From Volvariella volvacea V23 (taxonomy: Eukaryota; Basidiomycota; Agaricomycetes; Agaricales; Pluteaceae), in contig KB722736.1 of NCBI GenBank assembly GCA_000349905.1, positions 124,001 to 188,000 of the forward strand: 64,000 nucleotides of DNA. The letters run 5' to 3'. Made by a program: the position numbers and the translations under genes. Positions 1-11,370 of the stretch are shown here, piece by piece (positions within the stretch are counted from its first letter, which is position 1; the number at the start of each line of letters is the position of its first letter). Below the pieces are notes generated by a model. The model searched no databases and was not told the origin of the DNA. It was given only the letters and a program-made list of their open reading frames with translations.

Positions 1-1200
1 CGCTGGGCCGATGGACCACCGTCCGGGGTTGGGCGGCTGGTTCGGGTTCACGGGGTTGTGGCTGTGGGAGGACGTGTCCACGGAGACGACGGAGGGCGAG
101 TATGCCCGCGCGGTGCCTAGATGCTCATCACAGTGGGAAGAAGCCGAGTGGGACGGGGTGAAGAACTGCGGTGTGCGCGGCGTCGCGGGCGAGTGCGGCT
201 CGGTGGCCGTCGAGACCGAGTCGAGGGAGTGGCGCTCGTCCAAGGAGTGGGAGGGCGAGGCTGGCGGGGTGCGAGATCCGGAGGAGGTGCTGGTGGTGGG
301 CGAGGAGGAGCGGAGACGGGAGGAACGGGTGGAGTGGTGCCTGACTAGGGATGTGGTGGAGCCGTTGGGTGCGCGGGAGAATGCGTGGGGGTGGGCGCGT
401 TCGTATTGGACGGCGAGGGGTAGATAGGGAATAAAGTCGCTATCGGCGTCATCGTCGTCATCGTCTCCTCGATTAAGTGAATATATGCTATTCTTGCTGG
501 ACGCCAGGAGGGAGACGGTGGGAATGGGGTGGAAGTGCTCTTTGGCGGGTGGCGTGGGCGAGCCTGCGTTGTCACGGACGGCGGGGGCATGGGTGCTGTT
601 GGTGCGCGGGTGAACGAGTGACAGTGCGTTCTTGCGGATTCTGTCAAACATCTGCCGGGGACGCAAGCTGGCGGAGGATGCGCGAGACTGGATATTAATA
701 CGGCGTCGTGGGCCGCGATCAGTAGTACGAAAGGAGCTGTGGCTGGTCAAAGGAATGGCAGGGAGAGGGGGCTCGGAGGTGGGGGTGTTATTGTTGGTAG
801 GGAAAGACGGTGAGCTGGCCTGGACAAGAGCCAACGGAGCGTCAGGGCTGCTTATATGCTCAGGAACGGGAGCGAGCGACAGCGCCAATTGGTCAGGGAA
901 GCCGCTCGCCGGATGATCCAATGCGGATTGCACCAGCTGGTAAAACTCGGCCAGCGAAAAACTTGACCGCCGGCTGCTCGCCGTGGACGACGACGAGCTC
1001 GCGCACTCGGCCGTCGCGCTCTGCATCGGGGGGGAAAGGATGAGGGCGGGAAGGAGGGCGCCAACTTTTTGAGTCCCTGGCCATTCGCCCAAGACGTCAT
1101 AAATGAACACGTCCTTGCCCGTTTTGGACAGATCTGTGGCGAGATCTGCCAGATTCACGCCCAGCTCCTGGCAGTCGACGATCCAATTAATTGCGCCCAT
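1..1200 (-). CDS. Ser/Pro-rich protein, partial (runs off left edge)
   Basis: A frame on the minus strand stays open from about 1434 (in-frame TGA at 1435-1437) to base 1 without a stop, so the gene continues beyond the window. The first ATG is at 1200 and a second is at 1026; neither is certain, and an upstream exon is possible. The N-terminal part (motifs INWIVDCQELGVNLADLA and GKDVFIYDVLGEWPG) looks ordinary. From about residue 60 the protein is low complexity: Ser-rich (TAECASSSSSTASSRRSSF), then Pro/Ser-rich, with an acidic run (NRGDDDDDADSDF) and many SP/TP sites near the edge. About 400 codons in GC-rich DNA without a stop argues for a real gene. I do not recognise a family. It could be a cytoplasmic signalling or scaffold protein, but that is only a guess from composition. 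Confidence 0.55.
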   Translation of the reverse strand, partial: MGAINWIVDCQELGVNLADLATDLSKTGKDVFIYDVLGEWPGTQKVGALLPALILSPPMQSATAECASSSSSTASSRRSSFSLAEFYQLVQSALDHPASGFPDQLALSLAPVPEHISSPDAPLALVQASSPSFPTNNNTPTSEPPLPAIPLTSHSSFRTTDRGPRRRINIQSRASSASLRPRQMFDRIRKNALSLVHPRTNSTHAPAVRDNAGSPTPPAKEHFHPIPTVSLLASSKNSIYSLNRGDDDDDDADSDFIPYLPLAVQYERAHPHAFSRAPNGSTTSLVRHHSTRSSRLRSSSPTTSTSSGSRTPPASPSHSLDERHSLDSVSTATEPHSPATPRTPQFFTPSHSASSHCDEHLGTARAYSPSVVSVDTSSHSHNPVNPNQPPNPGRWSIGPA

Positions 1201-1437
1201 TTGGCAAATCCTGGTCCGACCCTCGACCGCTCGTTTGGCAGCGGTTGCGACACAGCGACAGCCCTCAGCCTCAGCTGCACGTTGCTCGTCGTCACATCGA
1301 CGGCCAGGGAAATGAACATCGCGGAAAGAGTCCAGGGCCTGGCTGGAGGCTTTAGCGCATGGCAAAAGTGTTACCACGTCGGGACAAATAAGTCCATAAC
1401 AAGCAAACTTGTCAGCCTCTTTCCTTTCTGGCCTTCA

Positions 1438-2413
1438 TGTCGGCCCCGTTCCGAGTATTCCAGAAGCTCGTGATTGGGATGGCCACTCCTCGCGCTCCTG
1501 TGCATCGTCTCACAGCGACAGTCAGGAGCGCCGTCGGAGCCGATCCCGGACGCGTGGCACACGACGGGCAGATGCACGCCGGAGCCAGTGCAGACCACCC
1601 GGAAGGGTAACTTGGATACCTCCCGGCTGCGTCCCCGTGCGCGTTGTTCTTCGTTTGATTCCACGTATATCTGTTGCGTGGATGGAGCGAATATGAGAGC
1701 AAGGTTCGTGGTTCTAGGCTGAGTGGATCCTTTCAGTCTCCAGCGTATACTTTGACGCAGAAATCAAACATCAAGATATCGTGTCATTTCGACGTGTCAG
1801 GCTTGAATGAACTTCGCTTCGAATTCCTCCCCATCAATCTCAAAACTTCCTCCCGGATAAGCAAAACCACATCAAAGGTTTCATAAAGCCCACATAGTAT
1901 ACGACTGAATGAGACTCCTATCATCCCACATTACACCTCGGATTCAAACTCGGCTACGAACACGCCTCAAGTCAAAAGTCTAATCTATCGATCTCAATAC
2001 GCCCAATTCAGAACTCTGGATCATCCCGGCGGTACATAGTCCTTCCACGGTGATGGACAGTGCTGCATTGTATACTCTACCGAACAGCAGACGACCGTGG
2101 TGCACCCAGCGCGTTGGTTCCCTAAAGGTATGCCTCCACGTGTCTGGATACTTTCAAACAGATCTCCCATCCAGTCCTAGCATGCTTAATCGTGTTGCGA
2201 GTGGTCCTCGGAACGCCGACGACCTCGTGCAATGTGGGCGCGTATGGACACTCTACGTGCGCGAGGACATCATGACGGTGCACAGTCGCGGCTGGCCGAG
2301 TCAATTAACACCCGACTTGATCTTTCTTCCTAGTACCTTTGTTCCCATCGCGGTTCTCGCCTTTATACTGTCTCACAACCCTCGACGCGGGGAAGCACCG
2401 ACGCATGCATGGC
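1438..2413. other. Intergenic, no gene recognised
   Basis: Only short overlapping frames with no recognisable protein pattern. The part next to 1438 may hold the promoter and upstream exons of the left-edge minus-strand gene. Confidence 0.4.
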
Positions 2414-2722
2414 TCACGAAATCAAGATCGCAGCTTCGGGTGCGAGCAGCGCATAAATGGCCTTCTGCCATGTCTTTGTGGCTCGGCGAGGCATTTCTCT
2501 GCAGCATATTCGGGTGGATGGCCACGTAGGTGCAAACAAAGATCTCACCAAGACAGTCTCAAAGGAGCTTCCATGCAGATCGTATTCGCAGGTGCAGTCT
2601 AATATGGCGACGAAGGCGTTGAGAGCTGGAGATGGAGGAAGGACTGGGTTGTCGACAGGTAATGCGACCGGATGGACAAGCGTTCTGGAGAGTAGAAGTA
2701 TGAATAGAGGCGCTAGAAGCAT
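2414..2722 (-). pseudogene. Relic of the GWTMTH membrane family (N-terminal exon only)
   Basis: The start resembles exon 1 of the five neighbouring family copies: a hydrophobic leader (MLLAPLFILLLSRTLVHP), then a PPSPALNAFVA block matching SPILNAFVA in the others. The frame then breaks: the family segment CTYVAIHPNM is present but in another frame, and the frame returns at WQKAIYALLAPEAAIL. No second exon follows downstream on the minus strand. This is therefore a 5' remnant carrying small indels, probably a decayed sixth member of the cluster. Confidence 0.7.
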
Positions 2723-3282
2723 CGTGGGCTCTGCCAGAGCAACGGGTAGATTCTTTCTCTGGTGCGCGGGAGGTCAAACTGTGGACGACTTCCATTCTTT
2801 GACCAGATGTGTCGACTCGGACCCAGTTGTCTCTTTTGGGTCGATCCGATAAGGTAGGCGCCAAACTAGCATCTGAAGAATTGGCGTGGTTAGGTTTGGG
2901 GCCCAGAGGGCGTCGCCCTCTGGCTGTTGAAAGCATCCCGGTAGATCCGGAGTTGGTGTCGTAGATTCTGCTTGTATAAGCATTGGTGGGTGGGTCCTGC
3001 TTTTGTTGTTGCAATTAAATTGACGCGCATAGGAAGAGGAGGTTAATGATTCTACCTACGTGGGGTCTCTTGCTTAATGTGAACCCATAGCCAATCTCAT
3101 TTGAGACAAGTAAAGTGCATCAGTGAACCATAGCTATATTACCTGAAGAGGGGTATTGTCCGGATAAACTCGCTCAGTGATACTACGCCAGAAAGAAAGA
3201 AAAGCGGCAAAAGTAAGAGAAAATGTAGGCATGCTCGATATCAGTATCAAAATCGTTGAGAGTCCAAAGATAGAAGGAAGGG

Positions 3283-4765
3283 CTAGATATGTGGGAGATA
3301 ATCGGACCATTGAACGTTTTGGTGGGCAGAGGGAGGAAGATCGCGAAGAGCGAAAAGAGGTAGAACGAGAAGAGAAATGCGGGCGAGAACATATGCGATC
3401 GGGCCGACAAAGCCTGCTAGAATGGCTAAAGGTACAATAGCAATCGTAATCAAAGATTCGAACCTAGGATATCCGTCCTTCAGCTGATCAAGGATGATGC
3501 CAATGGCGAGAATGGCCGGCTCAACAGTAACAATAAGGGATGATGTCCTCCACAAATAGCATTCAAGGTGGGTAGAAAACTGGAAATTCCACCCAATTAG
3601 ATGGATTCCGCCGAAGAGGACGCCAATGAGGGAAGATAAGGAAATCATCGTAAAGTGCTCGGCATCGGGCAAAGACCCATTATAATATGGGCCTACGCAT
3701 GTAGGATTTGTGACCCTGGCATCCACCATCATGTCAAGCAAGGGGTTGAAGACTACTCCGAATGGTTTCTTGATCAACCATTTCCAAATCATGCCTATAG
3801 GCGACGTGCAATCCATGTCGTCCTTTATTCGGTTCCAAATACCTTTCTTCAACTTTTCCCGTCTCCACGTCCAACCGATCCACAGTCCCGAGTACATCTC
3901 CGACAATCCAAGGCTCTCTCTCGCAACTTGCACAGGTTCACTCGTTCGACTCCCATCCTTCTTGAAGTAGATTGGGTACTCTGCGTTCAACGGCTTGCTC
4001 CACCAAAGGAAATACGTGATGACGTTCAACGTCGCAAATGCCAGAGTGACCAACTCTAGTTCTGTAACGACAAGACCCTGAGCATGACGAGCGATGCACT
4101 GGATGACAAACCAGGATGTCTGCATGATGACGACCAGCTTGCTGAGGAAATCGCCCTTGACCTTGTCCCGAATTTCGTCCTCTGAAATCGTGGGGAATAT
4201 TACCCCCCGCTTCTCCGTCTCTCCTCCAAGCTCGACATCACCATCGCTATCTATAGTGACCACCTTGTGCGCGTTTCCGTTTTGTTGTACCAGCCCTCCC
4301 ATGATCAGGAAAAATCCATGGGTCATCGTCCAACCATGACTAGCTGCATTTCGTTTAGTTTTATTGCTCATTTAATCGGGCATGGTATGGCATACATCGG
4401 TGCTGTCTCGCGATCCTCGATGCCGCACATCGTTGCTGCATGGCCAACAAAATAACAACTTCGGGGGCAAGCAGCGCATATAGACAAGTCTTGACCTTTT
4501 GCCACATCTCCGTCCCCCGAGTCGCATTTCGATCTGGCATGTTGGGGTGTATCGCGACGTAAGTGCAAACAAAGATCGTTCCGATGCAGTTCCAGAGCAG
4601 TTCCGATGTCGATCGAACCCTGGATGGGTCGCGAATGCAATCTGATATGGCGACGAATGCGTTAAGGACGGGCGATGTGGGAGGTGCTGGGTTTACGGCT
4701 GGTGGAGAGAGTGGGTGCGCGAGTGTGTGCGAGAGGAGGAACACGAAGAGTGTTCCGAGGAGCAT
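3283..4765 (-). CDS. GWTMTH-family multipass membrane protein, copy 1
   Basis: Two exons, complement of 3283-4343 and 4396-4765. The 52-bp intron has donor GTATGC, a branch-like AACTAAAC and acceptor GCAG. The product is 476 aa. Exon 1 codes for a leader helix (MLLGTLFVFLLSHTLAHP), a conserved DCIRDP segment and a helix with WNCIGTIFVCTYVAIHPNMP. Exon 2 opens with GWTMTHGFFLIMGG, followed by ELELVTLAFATLNVITYFLWW, a GVLFGGIHLIGWNF helix, and a C-terminal hydrophobic block ending LPPSAHQNVQWSDYLPHI. I count about eight hydrophobic segments, so it is predicted to be an integral membrane protein. Four other full-length copies lie in the window, all on the same strand with the same exon phase. 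I know similar uncharacterised proteins from Agaricomycetes but no function or Pfam name. Confidence 0.88.
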
Positions 4766-5063
4766 TCTTGTAGATTGGAAGGACGGTGGGTGGCTTTCAG
4801 GCCGTTGTAGACTACCAGAGAAAAGAGATGGTTAGGAGCGCATGTGTAGCGTCAAATGCTGTTTGCCAAACCGGATATGGACAACATGGCTAAAATTGGA
4901 GCTAGTGACGGTGTTGAACGAGTACAAAATTAGCGAATCCGAGCAAGGCCTTAATATACACCGTACAATTACAGAATGAGGGTAACAAAAAATGCGTTGA
5001 TATCATGGGAATGGGGTTATGCCAGAGACGTGATGGATGATGGAAAAATAACAAGGGCATGGC

Positions 5064-6535
5064 TCAGATATGGGGAAGGTAATGAGACCATTTGACATTC
5101 TCGAATGCAGCGGGTGGGAGATTGCGAAGAGCGAAAAGAGGCAATACCATGAGGATAGCACGAGCTAGGGTGTAAGCAAGTGGTCCAATGAAAGCAGCGA
5201 CAAAGGCCATGATCGGCATGATAAGGCCCATCACCGCGCTCAGCACTCCGTCGGGCCATTTCTCGACGAGATCTTGAAGGACCAGAAAACTGGCCAACGC
5301 AACAGGCTCGAAGGTGACGACAAGGGAAGAAATTCTCCACATGGTTTGCTCCCAAATGGTTGGGAAGGGGTGATCCCATCTACTGAGGTGAATGCCGCCA
5401 AAAAGGATACCAACCAGCGATAATAGGCAAGCCACGATGCGCCGTTCCTTGATCGATACCGGTCCGCTGTAGTATTCGGCGGTGTCTTCAGTTTGAGGGG
5501 AGAGAGGGAAGAAGAACGTCTCGAATGGTTTCATGAACAACCATCTTCCTACCACTTTCAACAGCGACTGCATACAGATCTTCTGCCTCGCCCCCTGCCA
5601 GATTCCCTTGTCGAGTTTCGTCATACCCCACGTCCAGCCAAGCCACAATCCCCTGTACTGTTCCTGCACACCCAAACTGTCTCCCGCGGTTTGAGGCAGT
5701 CCGTTCGATCGAGTACCGTCTCTTCTGAAGAAAATAGGGTATTCCGCATTCGAAGGCTTGTTCCACCATAGAAAATACGTGGTGAGGTTCACCAGTACGA
5801 AGGCCAACGTAACGAACTCCAAATCCGTCACGACAAGCTGCTGGGCCAGTCGAGCGACGCACTGAGTCACAAACCACGAGGTCTGCACCACGAAGATAGT
5901 CTTGCTAAGTAAATCGCCCTTTGATTTATCTTGAATCTCTTCACGAGAAACAGCTGGGAAGATTATCTTTGTAGCTTGCCACTCTCTGCCTTGAAGTATG
6001 ACATCGCCATTCATATTGATTGTCACCACGTTATGCCCGTTCTTATCCACACAAACGAAACCGCCCATTTGTACGAAGAAGCCATGGGCCATCGTCCATC
6101 CATAACCTTCGACGCACAGTAATCAGTTAAACCACAAGCACAAGTCCCAAATTTACGTCACTCACCTCTATATTGTGCCGCGATCCTCGAGGCAACGAAG
6201 CGTTGTCGCAGGGCCCACAAAATCATAGCTTCTGGCGCAACCAACGCATAAAGACAAGAGATGACCCTCTGCCACATCCTTTCGCTTTTAGAAATGCCCC
6301 GGCGAGGCATATTGGGATGGTAGGCGGCATAAGTGCAGATGAAGATGGTGCCGACGCAATTCCACACCAGTTCCCGTTCGGATCGGATTCTGGTTGGGTC
6401 GCGGATGCAGTCCGATACAGCCACCAAGGTGTTAAGGCCCCGTGATGAGGGAGGAACAGGGGCGTCGATAGGTGGTGCAACTGGATGGGCGAGGGTGCGG
6501 GCTAGTAGGAGTATGAATAGAGATGCTAAAAGCAT
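5064..6535 (-). CDS. GWTMTH-family multipass membrane protein, copy 2
   Basis: Exons are complement of 5064-6106 and 6166-6535, separated by a 59-bp intron with a textbook GTGAGT donor; the product is 470 aa. The ATG at 6535 is chosen because exon 1 is then exactly 370 nt, as in the other four copies; the frame stays open slightly further upstream but has no ATG there. It keeps the leader, DCIRDP, WNCVGTIFICTYAA, GWTMAHGFFVQMGG, TYFLWWNKPSNAEYP, GILFGGIHL and LPPAAFENVKWSHYLPHI. It is the most diverged of the intact copies, for example SRWDHPFPT where others have IGWNFQFST. Function unknown; membrane location predicted. Confidence 0.87.
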
Positions 6536-6565
6536 CGTGGTTAAAGCAAAGACTGCGATACGCAC

Positions 6566-7494
6566 TGCTTCGCGTCACAATGCGTGCCGCTGCCGATCGG
6601 ATTGGTGTAGCAATCACCTGATAGCATAGGAGCCTATCTGATACTGACAGACGCCCAAATGCGTGGCTTGTAGTAGGCGTCAGCGCAAGACCAACTCTAT
6701 TTCAATTGTGCCGCCTCTCACGTGATCACAAACATCAGTGTGTGGCCAACGGCACTTATCGTTTCCCAGAAGAAATGCAAATGCAAGTTACGCCCATATC
6801 ATATCGAAGGACCGCTGGTGAAGCGGTGGACCTCATGAACGTAATGAGTGATTTAATGGTGTCTTGGTGGTTGTGCTGTGCGGGCTGCCTTAACAGAATG
6901 CCTACTAAACTCCATTATTCTTATATCCAGAGACATTTTCATCTTGAATTCAAAACAGATGTAACCCCGTTTATAGCTCTGTGCCCGAACTTGTGTTCAG
7001 TGTCACGAGGTAATCCGTTCCACCTTAACCCCGACAACCTTTCAGCGCTATGGAGGCACCCTACGGTTGCTTCTTTAATTGCGGTAAATAGCCTTTCATG
7101 CCGATACTCGGAACAGCGGCACTATCCTGGGTGGATGGGAATGACTTCTTTAAGCTTTCAAGGTACATATCTTCTGGTCACATACCATTGACGCCACCAG
7201 CCGAGGTATCTGTTAACTCCTTTACCTATATGTGGATCCTAATGCATTCACACGAGTAACGCATCCCCCTTCTCTCCCTTCAGCGGGAGGGTGCTAGTAT
7301 CGTGCCACTCTGTCGTAAAATGGCCGAAACTCACCTCGTACGTGTGTATGGTATGAGATTGCTCCCGGAATCTGTCCGAAATAACCACACGATTGGATGT
7401 AGAGATGCGCACTGGAACGTTTGAAAAACGGTCTGGACGCCCTCTGTACGGATAGCCATTCTAGGTCCGATTGGCCAAGATCGAAGGATTGTAC
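6566..7494. other. Intergenic between membrane-family copy 2 and the pectate lyase array
   Basis: Contains a 161-codon open frame (6706-7191, plus) with no recognisable motif or typical splice pattern. I do not support it as a gene. Confidence 0.4.
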
Positions 7495-7517
7495 CTCGCA
7501 CAATGCGGGCCGCTCAA
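7495..7517 (+). promoter_or_regulatory. Conserved promoter block upstream of pectate lyase 1
   Basis: The block CTCGCACAATGCGGGCCGC lies about 0.4 kb before the ATG at 7897. Related blocks sit at nearly the same distance before the other two pectate lyase genes (9644-9667 and 13460-13480), while flanking sequence differs. A shared regulator site or retained promoter homology would both fit. Confidence 0.4.
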
Positions 7518-7824
7518 AATGACGTGAGTATTCTTCATCCGACATTCCGGAGTGCTATTGGCGCATGTCCAGTGCGCAATCTTTATGGGGGTAACTGATA
7601 TAGTCAAAGTGCCACTTACCTGCTGCCAAAATATTTTCGACAGCCTACTCCCGATGGCCGACCTAGTTTGAAGGCTAACTCATTTCATCTGGAATAGATA
7701 TGACGGTGACTGAGGCACTTGTATGTGGAGATACTTCGCACATTGACAACCGTAGGACACGTCAATAATGGATGCTATGGAATTGGGGTGGGCACTGCCT
7801 TTCTCCGACATATACGACAAGGGC

Positions 7825-7832
7825 AATAAAAA
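7825..7832 (+). promoter_or_regulatory. TATA-like element, pectate lyase 1
   Basis: AATAAAAA about 70 bp before the ATG, at the position of clear TATAAA boxes in the two paralogs. Confidence 0.35.
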
Positions 7833-7896
7833 GGCAGGATGAGGCGTTCAAAAGACTGATAGCTCACTGCGACAAGCCTTTCGTTCTCTGTACATC

Positions 7897-9252
7897 ATGA
7901 AGTGGATTATTTTTTGTATTATCCTCGCTTCTCTTCAAATTGTTTTTGTGAGGGCATAGACTTTTTTCAAGTTTATCTAGGTTCTGGGACTGACTGAACC
8001 TGCACATTTCTGTAGGCCCTTCCAAATGAGCTATCTAAATATTCTCTTGCCAAGCGAGCTGTTTATAACGGCAGTGCAAACATTGGCTATGCAACGTTGA
8101 ACGGAGGGTATGCAACTCGTGGTTTGTTAAAGTACATTCATGTAAACATATATCGATCAGCACTACTGGCGGTTCCGGAGGACCAATTGTGACAGTTTCC
8201 ACCCTCTCAGACCTTACATCTGCGGTTTCCGGTACGGCCAAGAAGATTGTCCTAATTTCTGGTATGCTCAAAATCATCCATCTGCCGCTCAACATCATGA
8301 CATTGTGATCGATAGGTCTCATCACTGGTAGCACTGTTGTACGTGTCGGTTCAAATACATCCGTCATTGGTTTAAGAGGCTCCTGTAGGTATTCCCCCTT
8401 GGTTCTGTTGGATCTGGACGAACTAACCACGTGCAATAGCTCTTGTTGGCATTGGGCTTCGCATCTATAGAGAGAGCAATGTTATCATTCGAAATATCAG
8501 GATTTCTAGCGTTGTGGCTGATGCTGGTGATGCTATTAGCATCCAAGAGGCTAACCATGTCTGGATTGATCACGTTAGCCTCTCTAGTGACTTGGATCAT
8601 GACAAGGTGAAATTTTTTGGTTCTACCTTCAATTTCTCATAATACTCATACCTGTATAAATAGGACTAGTCAGTCAGGTCTCCATACCCGGTATATGCAT
8701 CCATTGACATTTTTAATTCAGCTACGGGGTGCTGCTTTCTATCACACATGGCGCAATAGAAATTACTGTGTCCTGGAGCACCTTCTATAACAGCTGGAAG
8801 GGCGCTCGTGTCAGCCACTCTGATAGCAACGGTGCCGAAGATATCAAGATCACTGTCACTTTCGCCTACAACTATTGGAGGAACATCAACTCCTGTACAC
8901 CGTGTGTCCGATTCGGGCATGCACACATATACAACAACGTCTATGACTCCATTGGCAGCGGTATTTGTGCCCAAATTGGTGAGCATCTACGCGTCTTTTC
9001 AATAAAGACTTTGGTTGACCTTTAATAGGTGCTCAACTCCTCGTTGAGAACAACGTATTTAGCAATACTGTGCAACCCTTATACTCCGTCAACTATGGAT
9101 TAGCCGTCGCTCGGGGCAACGACTTTGGTGGTGGTGCTAACCAAGCTCCAACCGGCACATTCACCTCCTCTCCTTACGTCTACGGCATGATTGCTACTTC
9201 GAGTGTTAGGTCTCAGGTTGCTAGCCAGGCTGGGGCGATTCTGAGTATTTAG
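7897..9252 (+). CDS. Pectate lyase-like protein (PL1), probable pseudoenzyme
   Basis: Eight exons: 7897-7947, 8016-8107, 8161-8261, 8316-8384, 8440-8606, 8664-8668, 8722-8978, 9029-9252; 321 aa with every junction in frame. A signal peptide (MKWIIFCIILASLQIVFA) is followed by a Kex2-type KR site (SLAKR), so the product should be secreted and processed. The PL1 landmarks VWIDHVSLSSD, HDKDYY and FGHAHIYNN are present. Exon 6 is a 5-nt microexon, GACTA. Key residues are altered: YYDGLLD of the paralogs is YYGVLLS here, losing both acids equivalent to calcium ligands, and the RxPxxR motif is CTPCVR, losing the Arg that acts as base in PL1 enzymes. The reading frame and splice sites are nevertheless intact. 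Expected to be weak or dead as a lyase, though it could still bind pectin. Confidence 0.88.
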
Positions 9253-9643
9253 TGTTTGACGACTGTATGGAATTTATATAACTGCGAGTTGAGCACACGA
9301 GGGAAGTTTCAAATCCCGGCCCACTCCCTGTCAGTACTTTCGTTATGCGTGCGTTTTACTCCATTCCGCCGAGGCGGAGAAACGAAGCTTTTGGCAGCTT
9401 CTCAAGTAAGCCTTCAAGGCACACATTAAATGGTCGTGTGCTGATATAATTCGGCTTCTGTCATTATTATGCCGCTTTTCTGAGAGGCATAAAAGGACAT
9501 TCCAAACACGTGCGCGACTATAACAACACTCAAACACCTAGAAACTCAGTTGCATTGCAGTAAGGCAAACATTGGAACGGTAATTTAGATGCCTTGATGC
9601 AGGTGGTCATTCTTCTGGTTCATCGGGACCAAGGAATAGTATC
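9253..9643. other. Intergenic in the pectate lyase array
   Basis: No gene recognised; 3' flank of pectate lyase 1. Confidence 0.4.
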
Positions 9644-9667
9644 CCGCATGCCGTGCGGGCCGCTCAA
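9644..9667 (+). promoter_or_regulatory. Conserved promoter block upstream of pectate lyase 2
   Basis: Shares the exact 14-mer TGCGGGCCGCTCAA with the block before pectate lyase 1 (7504-7517), at a similar distance (about 0.36 kb) from the ATG. Confidence 0.42.
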
Positions 9668-9939
9668 GTAGTCATGACTCGTCGTCCTAGAATTCTTATT
9701 GGTGTGGGTAGAACGGTGCAAGATTCATTTGGTAATTACGCAAATCAATTCCCACTGGCCTTCTACAAAGAGGTTATCAACGATATATACCCGAAGCTTC
9801 GGGCCGTCCAGCGGCCCACCGTAATTCCATCGAAGCCAGTGGGCGAGGGGTTATGGGTTGAGATGCCCGCCACATATTATAAACATAAACGATAGGGTTG
9901 TGGGTACTTTCCGTTTCCCCGCCGCGCAACAATGCTTGA

Positions 9940-9946
9940 TATAAAG
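9940..9946 (+). promoter_or_regulatory. TATA box, pectate lyase 2
   Basis: TATAAAG 77 bp before the ATG at 10017. Confidence 0.45.
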
Positions 9947-10016
9947 GTAGGCTGAACCGAGGTGCAAAGAGTCAAAGGTTCACTGCAACTGGACGATTAT
10001 CCTGCTACTGCCCGTC

Positions 10017-11370
10017 ATGAAGTGGTTCTTCGCTTTTATTGCCTTTGCCGCTCTGCGACTTGTTTCTGTAAGTAAAAATCACTTTGCTCGACCTTCAGTG
10101 AGCTGACAGCGTGTTGGGTCCTATTTCAGGCCCTTAAATTTGAGCCGGTGGGACACTCACTCGTCAAGCGTGCCAATTACAATGACGTTGCTAATATTGG
10201 ATTTGCGACTTTGAACGGGGGGTAAATGATTCCCTGATACGCGAAGATGATGGACTAACGTGCAGGCATCCATTAGTACCAGTGGAGGTTCCGGAGGGGA
10301 AGTTACAGTAGTCACAAACCTTGCAGACCTTATCTCTGCTGTGTCTGGTAGTGACAGGAAGATCATCGTGATTTCTGGTATGTCCGAGTTTTATGTCCCA
10401 CCACGAATAATTACAATCGCCTGACCAATAGGTACCATTGTTGGTGACACTGTTGTCCCAATCGGCTCAAATACAACTGTCTTTGGCCTATGCGGCTCCT
10501 GTCAGTGCTTTTTTGTCTGCAGTGCTGGACAAAACTTGACTGACCACACATAATAGCTCTTGTTGGTATTGGCCTTCGTGTCTTTAGGGAGAGCAATGTC
10601 ATAATTCGAAATATCAAGATTTCTAAAGTTTTGGCCGACACTGGGGACGCTATTGGCATCCAAGAGGCCAACCACGTCTGGGTCGATCATGTTGACCTCT
10701 CTAGTGACATGGATCACGATAAGGTATGATTTTGTTCATTCATAGTGTAAATGTGATGCACATATTTGCATTGAAAGGACTAGTAGGTCATTTTTCCTGC
10801 ACACAATAATGATGCCGGGGTAACGGTATTTGCATCGCAGTTACGATGGATTAATTGACATTACGCATGGTTCCTCAGAAATTTCTATCACCTACAGCAA
10901 GCTTCATGATCATTGGAAGGCATCTCTCGTCGGCCATTCAGACAGCAACGGTGCTGAAGATGCCAAGATCACCGTCACCTACGCTTTCAACTACTGGCTC
11001 AACCTCAACTCTCGCGTGCCTCACATCCGGTTTGGTCGAGCACACATATACAACAACGTCTATGAGAATGTTAATGATGCTATCAATGTTGGAGCCGGTA
11101 AATGCCTCCACTATGCTGAGGAAGTCACTGGCTGAGTGCTAGTCTTCAACAGGTGCTCAAGTCGTTGTCGAGAACAACGTTTTTATTAACACCAGGCTGC
11201 CCATCTATGGCCCTGGACTTGGAATCCTTCGTGGAAATGACTTTGGTGGTGGCACTTACACACTCCCAGTTGGCTCCTTTACTACGCTCCCTTACAGCTA
11301 CATCTATATCCCTACTCCGAATGTCAAAGATCTAGTTAGAAACTCGGCTGGACAGACCCTGAATTGCTAA
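10017..11370 (+). CDS. Secreted pectate lyase (PL1), paralog 2
   Basis: Exons 10017-10067, 10130-10221, 10277-10377, 10432-10500, 10557-10723, 10778-10782, 10841-11097, 11153-11370; 319 aa. Exon lengths 51, 92, 101, 69, 167, 5 and 257 are identical to paralog 1. Signal peptide MKWFFAFIAFAALRLVSA, then the Kex2-type site SLVKR. It should cleave polygalacturonate by beta-elimination outside the cell. Motifs visible are VWVDHVDLSSD, YYDGLIDITHG (calcium-ligand acids kept), DHWKASLVGHSDSN (catalytic-site Lys) and SRVPHIRFGRAHIYNN (RxPxxR intact), so it looks active. The C-terminus ends GQTLNC, unlike LSI or LSF in the paralogs. Exon 6 is the same 5-nt GACTA microexon. Confidence 0.92.

Noticed and set aside
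11..427. Plus-strand frames over the left edge
   Set aside because: GC-rich shadows of the long minus-strand frame, whose composition and length are more gene-like.
6706..7191. 161-codon open frame on the plus strand
   Set aside because: No signal peptide, domain, helix pattern or paralog, and no intron structure like that of real genes nearby; likely chance.
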